Shown here piece after piece: positions 4,619 through 10,921 of a stretch of DNA of 10,921 nucleotides (position 1 is the first letter of the stretch; every line of letters starts with the position of its first letter). The notes beneath the pieces are model-generated. The model was not told where the DNA came from. It did not search any database and saw nothing but the letters and a program-made list of their open reading frames with translations. The stretch comes from a bacterium. GTDB taxonomy: Bacteria > Patescibacteriota > Minisyncoccia > Minisyncoccales > PWPS01. Position numbers and translations under genes: made by a program. The DNA lies in contig JAGYLR010000020.1 in NCBI GenBank assembly GCA_018400895.1, positions 1 to 10,921 on the forward strand, written 5' to 3'.

Positions 4619-6540
4619 CTTAATTTATTCATTAACCTTTTTAATAATCCCGGACTTGGTTCTTGCCCGACTGACGATTCCGGTACAAGTCCTTGTTCCG
4701 GTGGAAGGATTGGTTCCTTCTCTGGAATTGTTTGTAATTGTTGTGGTATGTTCATGTCTGTCATCTGACCTCCTTCTTCTGGTATCATCTCAACTGGTTC
4801 TGGAATTGGTTGTGGTGGTTGTTCCATTGGCTGTTCTGGTTCCATTGGTTGTTCAATCATAGGTTTTTTTGGTTCTAATACTAGCAAGTCTTCGTATTCT
4901 TCGTATCCCATTTTTTCAAGTATCATCTTTTGAAGCTCTGCTTTCTTTGTTTGCCACCTGAATAGTTCCTGTGGATCTTCGCTTGTTGGAGGGTCTTCTA
5001 ACACAAACATTCTGTATAGTTCCATTGCATCGTTTGCTTCTTCTGCTGGTGATTTTTCTTTCTTTGGTATTATATCAACTCTTGCATCAATGTAAACCTG
5101 TTTGTCTGCTTCTGTGAATTGCTCAAACTCAAAGTCTTCTCCAACTATTCTGAATGCTTTCTCTTCTGATAAGAACTCTTGGCTCATTTCTACTAAGATG
5201 TTTATCATCTCTTGGAATGAGTTTTCCATTTGTCTTACGAGAGTTGAGAACCTGATGTTTGTTTGCATTAACAACAGTTCGACCTTACCCATTGGTTCTT
5301 GTGATGATTGTGGCATTCCTTGTGTGTATTCAGACATTGCCAACGATGTTTGTATTTCTCTTCTTAGTATTTCATCTTTCTCTATCCAAGAGTTTCCTAT
5401 GTCCGTTGGTCTTTCTGTTATTATATCATCTGCTCTTTCTATGAACCACATTGCTCCGGGGCCTTTCTTGAAGTCGCTTTCCTTATATCCTTTGCCTTTT
5501 CTTATCTTTGTAATAGGGTCAAGGTTCAGAACGATGTTGTCCATTGCTTGGTTTCTGCTGTCTGCTATCTCATAGATTGTAGTTTCTACTGGTTCAAGGA
5601 GTGGGATTGCATAGTATTCCCACGGTAGAATTATGTTTGGTAGATCAACGAAAGTGTTTCCGGGGTTGCGGTCTTTGTTCATTCCCTTGTAGTCATTCTC
5701 GTCTTGTCTTATTACTTCTTGTTTGTTTGCTACCGTTACTATTTCCTGTTTAATAAAGTCATAACATTCCCATATCTCTACTGATTTGTATTCTGCGTGT
5801 TCTGCCATTGCGCTTTCAGTTTCTGAAGAGTTATCTCTGTCCATTGCATCGTTTATTTGGGACATCTTCTTTCCTGCAAGTTCTCTTCTGTTTCTTCTTG
5901 GGTCATCTTGGACTGACTCGTTCTCTAGTTTCATTACTTTTACTTCGTCATAGAGTGGGTCTTCTCTTTCTTTCTCTTCTTTCTGGATTATTTCTTTTTC
6001 TTTCCAAGATCGTTTGATAATCCATCTGGCTCCTTTAAGTCTTGGTTCTGCTTGAGGGTCTATGTATGTTAACCAGTTATCGCAGACTGTCATGTCCGGG
6101 GCTTGTTTTGTGCTATCCCAAGTGAATTGAGATACTCCGTTTCCGTATTTTAATTGAGCGTCTATCCATTCTACCTTTTTATTAGAAAAATCCATTATAT
6201 CTAAATAGTAATGGATTAAGTTGTCCCACTTCTGTAGGGAAGGGCTTTCTATATCTTCTTTTTTTGTTGGTAGTATCCTTGTGTTGATCTTCGCTGATGA
6301 GAGTCTTGGCTTAACTGTTTCTATAACCTCGTATCCAATCGGTGGCATAAGGTTTGTGTTGTATGCGTAGTTGGAATTCCAATCACGATACGCTCTGTAT
6401 AGTTTATACATGCGTAGGTTCCTTTCGTCTATAGGTCTTCTAAAGTTCTCTGCTTCCTTAAATCTTTTCTTCCACAGCTCAATGATATCTTCATCCTTTT
6501 TCTCAATTAGTTCTTTTTCATCTTGTAAAATGTTTGGCAT
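4615..6540 (-). CDS. Portal protein, podovirus (P22-like) type
   Basis: At 641 residues it is in the size range of podovirus portals that form the twelve-membered ring at the packaging vertex. It starts MPNILQDEKELIEKK. Early segments include a charged helix (WKKRFKEAENFRRPIDERN), LMPPIGYEVIETVKPRLSSA, DAQLKYGNGVSQFTW and NWLTYIDPQA. Further on are IILPWEYYAIPLLEPVE, NQAMDNIVLNLDPITKIRKG, MGKVELLLMQTNIRFSTL and helical FQEMINILVEMSQEF, the layout of a P22-type portal wing and stem. Residues about 556-641 form a proline/glutamine/glutamate-rich disordered tail (EQPMEPEQPMEQPPQPIP) ending in the basic helix LLKRLMNKLR. The start follows the large terminase by 24 bases, with no Shine-Dalgarno (TATATTATG). 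Confidence 0.9.
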   Translation of the reverse strand: MPNILQDEKELIEKKDEDIIELWKKRFKEAENFRRPIDERNLRMYKLYRAYRDWNSNYAYNTNLMPPIGYEVIETVKPRLSSAKINTRILPTKKEDIESPSLQKWDNLIHYYLDIMDFSNKKVEWIDAQLKYGNGVSQFTWDSTKQAPDMTVCDNWLTYIDPQAEPRLKGARWIIKRSWKEKEIIQKEEKEREDPLYDEVKVMKLENESVQDDPRRNRRELAGKKMSQINDAMDRDNSSETESAMAEHAEYKSVEIWECYDFIKQEIVTVANKQEVIRQDENDYKGMNKDRNPGNTFVDLPNIILPWEYYAIPLLEPVETTIYEIADSRNQAMDNIVLNLDPITKIRKGKGYKESDFKKGPGAMWFIERADDIITERPTDIGNSWIEKDEILRREIQTSLAMSEYTQGMPQSSQEPMGKVELLLMQTNIRFSTLVRQMENSFQEMINILVEMSQEFLSEEKAFRIVGEDFEFEQFTEADKQVYIDARVDIIPKKEKSPAEEANDAMELYRMFVLEDPPTSEDPQELFRWQTKKAELQKMILEKMGYEEYEDLLVLEPKKPMIEQPMEPEQPMEQPPQPIPEPVEMIPEEGGQMTDMNIPQQLQTIPEKEPILPPEQGLVPESSVGQEPSPGLLKRLMNKLR

Positions 6541-6564
6541 AATATAATTTTAGCAAATTTTGGG

Positions 6565-8160
6565 CTAATTGTCAATACCTTTTTCTGTTTTTTCTTTCTT
6601 AATAAGTGCTATTGTATAGTAAACTAAAGCATGTAAGAAATCATCTTTCCCAGTTGATACCCACTCTCTCTTGTCTATTCCAAATCTATCCGGGGCTACT
6701 CTTGCATAAACTCTTGATGAGTGTTCTATCAACTCTTGTAGTCTTTGATCGTTCTGATTGAAGTAAAACTTTATCTTTCCTTTCTTTAATGATTCTAACA
6801 GTTTATCTATTATTCTGTTTCTGTCTGACAATACCTTGATGTCCTCGTCTACATCTTTTCTTTTCTCTGTGAATGGAACATCTTCTCCAAACCTGACGAT
6901 CAACATCTTCTTTGGGTCTTCTTGATACCAGTTTACATATATCTTTCCTTGATTCTTTCTTGCAAACTTTACCACATCGGTTGGCATAAATCCTCCGTCT
7001 ATTACTCCATATCTTACATCGTATGCATTTACTATCTCCTGTAGTCTGTCCCATTTGCTCGATCCTTCCCTTCCTTCTGTTTCAATGTATCTTTCGTCAT
7101 CTTTTAGGACAAACAGCCCATAGACGCCAGTTTCATCCCCTATTACGACATACAATTCTCTTAACTGAACATCAACTCCCATTATGGAATTTACTTCTGT
7201 ATGTTCTGCGTTAGATATTCCTCTGTAAAATAGAGATGCTGGTATCTGACTTTCTGTTGAGATGTAAGGCATTCCTATCTTGTGGTTGTAGAAGTATTCA
7301 AGTGTTAGTTCGTTTACTCCTTCTTCGCACTCCTTGTATGTTTTTATAATGTTCTCCGGGGTTATCCACGGTGCTATCATTTGTGTTATCCAGTATCCTG
7401 ATATTTCTCTATGTGGATACTTTGCTCTCCATTCTCCTTTTCTTACTTCATCCTTTAATGGTTCTCCACAATGCGAACAGATGTATCTTGCTTTCTCCAT
7501 ATCTATGTTCTGTGGCCACTCCATATGTTGTTCTGTCTTGCATTTCCTACACTTGAATCTCCAGTGCTTCTGGTCTGATATGTTCCATACTCTGTCTATT
7601 CCAAATCCGGGCATTGTCGGTGTTGATATCCATCTCTCTAGTCCTAGTGAACTTGCTCCTTCTAGTCTTGATGAGTAGTTTGCTATCTCTTGGACATTCG
7701 AGCGATCTACCTCATCGTAGGTGTTCCTGTCCGATGATAGCATAAAGGTTTCTCTCTTGCTTACTGTTCCTTTGAAGTATAGGAATGACTTTCCGAATTG
7801 CTTCTGTGATACTGCATCCACTTCTTTCTGTGGGACTCCTTCTCTGATTGAAGGGTTCATTCTAATCATCTGGCTTACTTTATCGGGAACGAATACCTGA
7901 ACATCATGTGCTGTTGGTAGCGTATGTATTTGGTTTATTCCCCAGTATTTAGCAGCGTGAATCTCTGTAAGAATTGCTGTAACTGATACTCCTACCTGTG
8001 AGGGTTTCTTGATTGCTATCTGTTTTGATCCGTCTTCATAGATATCCTCAAGGAAGAAGTGGTTGCTATCTCTATCAACTCTTATCGGGATTCCTTTTTC
8101 ATTCTTTATTTTTTCTTGTTCTATCCAAACTAATGGACTAATTCTTTTTGCTTCGTTCAT
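6565..8160 (-). CDS. terL: Terminase large subunit (GpA-like ATPase-nuclease)
   Basis: This 531-residue motor cuts and packages phage DNA through the portal. The ATPase Walker A-like loop is KKPSQVGVSV at residues 51-60, and the Walker B motif is NTYDEVDR around D149-E150. Between the ATPase and nuclease domains sits a zinc-binding insert with C204, C207, C228 and C231, which is a GpA-family feature (lambda gpA type). The nuclease core shows three acidic sites: MGVD (D330), GVIDGG (D388) and KDDFLHAL (D506/D507, H510). All key residues are present and the length is usual, so it looks functional. The start overlaps the small subunit by 23 bases, which points to coupled synthesis. Confidence 0.93.
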   Translation of the reverse strand: MNEAKRISPLVWIEQEKIKNEKGIPIRVDRDSNHFFLEDIYEDGSKQIAIKKPSQVGVSVTAILTEIHAAKYWGINQIHTLPTAHDVQVFVPDKVSQMIRMNPSIREGVPQKEVDAVSQKQFGKSFLYFKGTVSKRETFMLSSDRNTYDEVDRSNVQEIANYSSRLEGASSLGLERWISTPTMPGFGIDRVWNISDQKHWRFKCRKCKTEQHMEWPQNIDMEKARYICSHCGEPLKDEVRKGEWRAKYPHREISGYWITQMIAPWITPENIIKTYKECEEGVNELTLEYFYNHKIGMPYISTESQIPASLFYRGISNAEHTEVNSIMGVDVQLRELYVVIGDETGVYGLFVLKDDERYIETEGREGSSKWDRLQEIVNAYDVRYGVIDGGFMPTDVVKFARKNQGKIYVNWYQEDPKKMLIVRFGEDVPFTEKRKDVDEDIKVLSDRNRIIDKLLESLKKGKIKFYFNQNDQRLQELIEHSSRVYARVAPDRFGIDKREWVSTGKDDFLHALVYYTIALIKKEKTEKGIDN

Positions 8161-8521
8161 TGTTTAATACTTTACGAAACGCTTCTGCTGCTTTCTTCTC
8201 TACTTCTGTTGGAACTTTCTGTTCTCTCTCTCCGATGTCTTCGTGTTCTATTGTTTGCTTTGCTTGTCCGTGGACTCTATCCATTATGTCTTTCCAGAAT
8301 CGGTGATCTCCTTCTATTATTTTATTATATACCACTCGTAACATCTTTTCATCTATTTCATTTGAGGTTGTTTCGTTTTGTTCTGCTACTCTTTCTATAA
8401 AATTCATCCACTTGGTAGCGAAGTTTAATGTTCCCTTTGGTCTACCGGGATTACCTTTCGCAAATGTCCCATCTGGATTCCGATAATTTTCCGTTTTTTC
8501 GGGCTTTATTTCTTCTCCCAT
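8138..8521 (-). CDS. terS: Terminase small subunit
   Basis: The 127-residue protein begins MGEEIKPEKTENYRNPDGTF, with the characteristic DGTFAKGNPGRPKGTLN stretch at about residues 17-33. Helices follow, with 'MLRVVYNKIIEGDHRFWKD' and then DRVHGQAKQTIEHED near the C-terminus. The GNPGRPKG sequence plus a late 'DRVxGxxxQ' motif is common in small terminases of DUF5681-like type, which recognise the packaging site and load the large subunit. The start is in the TATAATATG context. It overlaps a tentative 19-codon ORF at its 5' end and the large subunit at its 3' end. Confidence 0.85.
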   Translation of the reverse strand: MGEEIKPEKTENYRNPDGTFAKGNPGRPKGTLNFATKWMNFIERVAEQNETTSNEIDEKMLRVVYNKIIEGDHRFWKDIMDRVHGQAKQTIEHEDIGEREQKVPTEVEKKAAEAFRKVLNNERSKKN

Positions 8522-8565
8522 ATTATAGCATCAGGCCTGTTAAGGTTATCCTCTGCGTTATTCAT
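8506..8565 (-). CDS. Possible 19-residue leader peptide upstream of terminase
   Basis: The ATG at 8565 opens MNNAEDNLNRPDAIIWEKK and stops at TAA inside the small-terminase gene. Its junction with the enzyme gene upstream is TATGAATAA, identical to the junction at 3734-3741, where a real gene begins. Translating it would carry ribosomes across the terminase start and could couple the two. The product matches nothing I know and may be fortuitous. Confidence 0.3.
   Translation of the reverse strand: MNNAEDNLNRPDAIIWEKK
8519..8527 (-). promoter_or_regulatory. Non-Shine-Dalgarno start context TATAATATG
   Basis: The minus strand reads TATAATATG at the small-terminase start. In contrast to the other two copies, no stop codon of an upstream gene explains the TAA. 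A TTAACA upstream is only 10 bases away, so it is not a sigma70 promoter. Confidence 0.45.
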
Positions 8566-9997
8566 ATTTACTTTTTTTAAATCTCTTTTTCATAAACTCT
8601 TTGAACTCTTTTGATTGTTCTGTTTTGTCTATTGTAGAGAGTATCTTTGTTTCGCGCAAGAAGTTTCTTGTCTTGAATCCTTCTGTCTTTATTCCTCCTA
8701 CATCATAAATGTTTCCGTATAGTGTTCTGATGAGATACTTTCCTGATGATATCTTGTGTGCTTTTTCTAGCTGCAATACATTTTTCTTTTTCATTTCGAA
8801 TGGTGCGTGGACTGAATAATCTACTGCTTTCTTTCCTAGTACTGCTAGTGTATTGTTTGCTGCGATCCAGTAATCATTTGGTGGTATTCTTTTTTTTATT
8901 CTTGCTCTTATGTTTCTTCTTAGTAATCCTTTGTGATAGTGATGTTCTTCATACGGCTTCATTATGAAAATATCATCATCCATTAGTATAAAATCTTTTG
9001 ATACTCTTTTATCATTTGCTACTGCTATTAGTTTTCTTGCTACGCTTTTGATAGGATCTTTTAGTTCTTTTCTTTTAATATATATATCTGGTTTTATTCC
9101 TTTTATATTTCCGGCGATCACTAGTTTTCTAAATTCTAAATTTTCTACTGCGCTTCTTATTGCATATTTTATTGTTGGTGATTTTCCGTCAGTTAGGATT
9201 ACTAAATCTAAATCTCTATACTGCCCTTTTTTATAGCACCCATAAGTTGTTCCTGAGTGGTGTTTTGAGAATGAACTTTCTACTGCGAACTCTCTGTCTT
9301 TGTTATAGAAATCTATTTTCTCGTTTTCTAGTCCGTATTTTTCTATCATCTTTGCCATGAATACATTCCCGGTTGTGTCTACTGCTTCGCCTAGATCTTC
9401 AATTTTTAATTTTGAAAGTTCTTCTATTAACTTACCAACGAACTTGTTTCCTTTCGTACAAGCATATACTGGAGCAGTGCATAAATAATTATATCTATCA
9501 AATCTTATTTTATCTACTCCTTCTGGTATTCCACTGGGAAATCTCTTTTGAATTTCTGTTCTTTGTTCGGTATATAAATGTCCTGTGTTTACTACATAAA
9601 TTTCAAAATCATCTCCCATTATTTCATCTATTGGGCATATGCATTCCGAGTCTGCTCCGGGCATATATCCTCCGTATTCGTGTAGTATCTCATATCTTAT
9701 TATGTCTGCAATTACATGCCAAGCGAATCCTGTTGCTTTATCTCCAACGAACTTTGATCCAAGTGCTGATATAAAAACATCTTTGCCATCTTCTTTGCCT
9801 TTGATTTCTTCTTCGTACTTTCTTACATACTCGTCTATTATCCATTGGTTTTTCCATTTTCTGCCGAACACTTTTTTGTTATCCCATAAGATATACTTCC
9901 ATTCGGGGTTGTGTTCTTTCCAAGTGTCCATCCATTTCTCTGGCATTGGTAGTGGTCCGATCCAGACTTGATGAATAATTTTAGGAATCTTTCTCAT
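8558..9997 (-). CDS. Two-domain sugar-transfer enzyme: GT32-like plus Stealth-like domain
   Basis: The 479-residue protein opens with IPKIIHQVWIGPLPMPEKWM and PEWKYILWDN, the entry signature of GT32 (DXD sugar-binding) glycosyltransferases. IADIIRYEILHEYGGYMPGAD follows at residues 97-116. In GT32 enzymes the DXD sits four residues after GG; here that triplet is G-A-D (114-116), so the first aspartate is missing. A KHHSGTTYG stretch near 245-253 matches the domain's closing motif. From about residue 261 a second domain resembles Stealth/capsule phosphotransferases: LVILTDGKSPTIKYAIRSAV, DFILMDDDIFIMKP (DDD 340-342) and YSVHAPFEM (H397). It overlaps the zinc-ribbon gene by 17 bases. A role in modifying host surface or virion sugars is inferred. 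Confidence 0.82.
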   Translation of the reverse strand: MRKIPKIIHQVWIGPLPMPEKWMDTWKEHNPEWKYILWDNKKVFGRKWKNQWIIDEYVRKYEEEIKGKEDGKDVFISALGSKFVGDKATGFAWHVIADIIRYEILHEYGGYMPGADSECICPIDEIMGDDFEIYVVNTGHLYTEQRTEIQKRFPSGIPEGVDKIRFDRYNYLCTAPVYACTKGNKFVGKLIEELSKLKIEDLGEAVDTTGNVFMAKMIEKYGLENEKIDFYNKDREFAVESSFSKHHSGTTYGCYKKGQYRDLDLVILTDGKSPTIKYAIRSAVENLEFRKLVIAGNIKGIKPDIYIKRKELKDPIKSVARKLIAVANDKRVSKDFILMDDDIFIMKPYEEHHYHKGLLRRNIRARIKKRIPPNDYWIAANNTLAVLGKKAVDYSVHAPFEMKKKNVLQLEKAHKISSGKYLIRTLYGNIYDVGGIKTEGFKTRNFLRETKILSTIDKTEQSKEFKEFMKKRFKKSKYE

Positions 9998-10142
9998 ATT
10001 TTTCTCTATATCTTTTTCTTACTATGCGACAGTCATGACATCTTTTAGGATATGGGAATCCTTTGTCATCATAGAATTTTTTTTCTCCGTCTTCTAATAT
10101 AAACTCTTCGCCACATCTTATGCACTTTATTTTTTGACTCAT
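9981..10142 (-). CDS. Zinc-ribbon protein (zf-trcl type), 53 residues
   Basis: The short ORF starts MSQKIKCIRCGEEFILED and has two zinc knuckles: C7-C10 and C35-C38. Between them are EKKFYDDKGF and PYPKRCHDCRIVRK. This order, CxxCGxxF, a FYxxKGF stretch, PxRCxxCR and then basic residues, is the hallmark of the small 'probable zinc-ribbon' family (zf-trcl), which is widespread and of unknown role. It probably binds nucleic acid or a ribosomal or polymerase partner; that is inference. Its ATG overlaps the upstream TGA (ATGA), and its last 17 bases overlap the sugar-transfer gene. Short length is normal for the family. Confidence 0.8.
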   Translation of the reverse strand: MSQKIKCIRCGEEFILEDGEKKFYDDKGFPYPKRCHDCRIVRKRYREKYEKDS

Positions 10143-10369
10143 TTTAAGAATTCGTTTAATGTTTCTAATCTTAATTTTTCAGATTCTAGTTCTCTTTGTA
10201 TTATCTTCATTCTTTCTCTTGCTATCATTGGACTTCCGTCTAGTTTTCTTCCTACTTCGTCATCTGGGTTCATTTTTTTTAATGTTCCGATAGCTATCTC
10301 TTTGTTAATTATAACATAATTCTGGTCATTTATCAATTCTTCTAAAATCTCCTTTCTTGATTTCATCAT
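10139..10369 (-). CDS. Small helical protein, 76 residues, unknown function
   Basis: It starts MMKSRKEILEELINDQNY, continues INKEIAIGTLKKMNPDDEVG and GSPMIARERMKIIQRELESE, and is predicted to be mostly helical and highly charged. Two adjacent Met codons open it, at 10369 and 10366, and either could be used. It overlaps the upstream gene by 44 bases, more than the other junctions, so a later start is possible, although both frames are closely matched to their neighbours. It has no cysteines or membrane segments. I do not recognise it. An accessory or regulatory protein is a guess. Confidence 0.55.
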   Translation of the reverse strand: MMKSRKEILEELINDQNYVIINKEIAIGTLKKMNPDDEVGRKLDGSPMIARERMKIIQRELESEKLRLETLNEFLK

Positions 10370-10619
10370 AAGTATATTTCTTTATTATCCCTTTTTTTAA
10401 TTTTTGATATTCTTTTAACAACATAAGATCCCACTCGGATTTCCTTATTGTGTCTTCTACTAGTTCTTGTCTATCTTTCTCTGAAAAATCTTGACCGTAA
10501 TATGTTCTTAGTTTTTTAATATCCATATTTTTATGGATCTCTAGATCAAGGATTGTCCGGGTGATGTTTGTTTCTAATATCTCTTCTAGTTGTTTTGCTT
10601 TTTCTTCTATGTTTATCAT
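10326..10619 (-). CDS. Small helical protein, 97 residues, unknown function
   Basis: The chain MINIEEKAKQLEEILETNIT, MDIKKLRTYYGQDFSEKDRQ and LKEYQKLKKGIIKKYTYDEI is charged and largely helical, with no cysteines or membrane segments. It overlaps the upstream gene by ATGA, so it is coupled to it, and overlaps the 76-residue gene by 44 bases downstream. Nothing here links it to a known phage protein. Placement before the sugar-transfer and terminase genes suggests an accessory role rather than a core virion part. Confidence 0.6.
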   Translation of the reverse strand: MINIEEKAKQLEEILETNITRTILDLEIHKNMDIKKLRTYYGQDFSEKDRQELVEDTIRKSEWDLMLLKEYQKLKKGIIKKYTYDEIKKGDFRRIDK

Positions 10620-10780
10620 GATTTTATTATTTTTATTTTATACATTCTATTGACAGAATGTTTCCAAAAATTATACCATCTAACTTTTGGGCATTTATAA
10701 TCTACTAACAGATCTTTCCAAAAATACATTGGATACATTTTTGCTCCACATTTGCATGTTTCCTCTTTTTCCTTATCCAT
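10616..10780 (-). CDS. Cysteine-bearing mini-protein, 54 residues
   Basis: The frame starts MDKEKEETCKCGAKMYPM and runs to IKIIKS with a TGA that overlaps the next ATG. C9-x-C11-G and, after YK, C30-P resemble half-sites of a zinc ribbon, with H41 as a possible fourth ligand. Aromatic residues are frequent (FW at 20-21, WYNFW at 35-39). It is AT-rich (roughly 30% G+C) and starts 12 bases after the stop of the partial gene at the right edge. The function is unknown; a small metal-binding protein is plausible. An unspliced fortuitous ORF is possible, but the ATGA junction supports a real gene. Confidence 0.6.
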   Translation of the reverse strand: MDKEKEETCKCGAKMYPMYFWKDLLVDYKCPKVRWYNFWKHSVNRMYKIKIIKS

Positions 10781-10792
10781 AATACTTTTTAA

Positions 10793-10921
10793 TTAGTTAA
10801 TACACCTAACCGAAAAGCCGTACAACTTATTGTCCGTGATGCGGAAAACATCAGAGTAATCGCGAGTCAGGTGCCGCCTCCAGGAATTCGTAGAAGACGA
10901 CTGAAAAGACGACCACCAGAA
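10793..10921 (-). CDS. C-terminus of FGE/'Fib_succ major paralogous' type variable protein (5' end cut)
   Basis: Forty-two codons lead into a TAA at 10793-10795. The residues FWWSSFQSSSTNSWRRHL, SDVF and then YGFSVRC match the closing strand of the family once called 'Fibrobacter succinogenes major paralogous domain' (TIGR02145), which has a formylglycine-generating-enzyme/C-type-lectin-like fold. That fold is also used by diversity-generating-retroelement target proteins, whose variable region lies in this same C-terminal tip. Segment G+C is about 47%, well above the small genes next to it. Only the end is visible, so the N-terminal part and the role are unknown. A tail-tip or host-receptor-binding protein is inferred. 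The next gene starts 12 bases downstream. Confidence 0.7.
   Translation of the reverse strand, partial: FWWSSFQSSSTNSWRRHLTRDYSDVFRITDNKLYGFSVRCIN

Noticed and set aside
5102..5575. 157-codon plus-strand open frame inside the portal gene.
   Set aside because: It is antisense to a well-supported gene, has no family resemblance, and has the serine/leucine/isoleucine-rich composition typical of frame shadows.
10650..10677. Plus-strand TTGACA, 16 bases, TATACC, resembling a sigma70 promoter.
   Set aside because: It lies inside a minus-strand gene and there is no plus-strand gene to drive; the -10 match is weak.
1..10921. Alternative genetic code with TAG or TGA read as an amino acid.
   Set aside because: Core genes are full length under the standard code, and TAA, TAG and TGA all occur as tight, neighbour-matched stops.

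Overview
The window is a late (virion-assembly) segment of a tailed double-stranded DNA phage or prophage. Every supportable gene lies on the minus strand, so transcription runs from high to low coordinates. The gene set suggests a podovirus-like virion: a terminase pair with a GpA-type large subunit, a portal with a long disordered tail, a scaffold, and a major capsid protein resembling the SU10/DUF5309 group. DNA is AT-rich, and almost no start has a Shine-Dalgarno sequence. Starts instead follow A/T-rich triplets such as AAT, ACT or ATT, and three read TATAATATG. That is the style of Bacteroidota and some other non-SD lineages, but the host cannot be fixed from this window.

Reading in transcription order. 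(1) At 10921-10793 is the 3' end of a protein with the C-terminal fold of the 'Fibrobacter succinogenes major paralogous' (FGE/C-type-lectin-like) family, ending in YGFSVRC. Its tip has the codon pattern expected of a diversity-generating-retroelement (DGR) variable region. (2) At 10780-9981 are four small overlapping genes, one a clear zinc-ribbon and one a cysteine-bearing mini-protein. (3) At 9997-8558 is a two-domain sugar-transfer enzyme, GT32-like then Stealth-like. (4) At 8521-6565 are the small and large terminase genes. (5) At 6540-4615 is the portal. (6) At 4618-3352 are four small genes linked by ATGA and ATGAATAA overlaps. (7) At 3348-2620 is the scaffold, and at 2496-1333 the major capsid protein. 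(8) At 1256-1 are four small structural genes, the last cut by the window edge.

The operon is extremely compact: most neighbours overlap or lie within a few bases, so translational coupling is likely. Only three real gaps exceed about 40 bases: 123 bases before the capsid gene, 76 bases after it, and 44 bases before the last gene. All three hold GC-richer sequence that can fold into clear hairpins. The gap after the capsid gene can form two adjacent hairpins with complementary loops, and it shares an exact 10-mer with the last gap. I read these as candidate RNA control or processing elements that set high capsid output. No tRNA, CRISPR array, insertion sequence or integrase is visible. No convincing sigma70 promoter was found, so transcription probably enters from beyond the right edge. 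No stretch over 300 bases lacks a gene.
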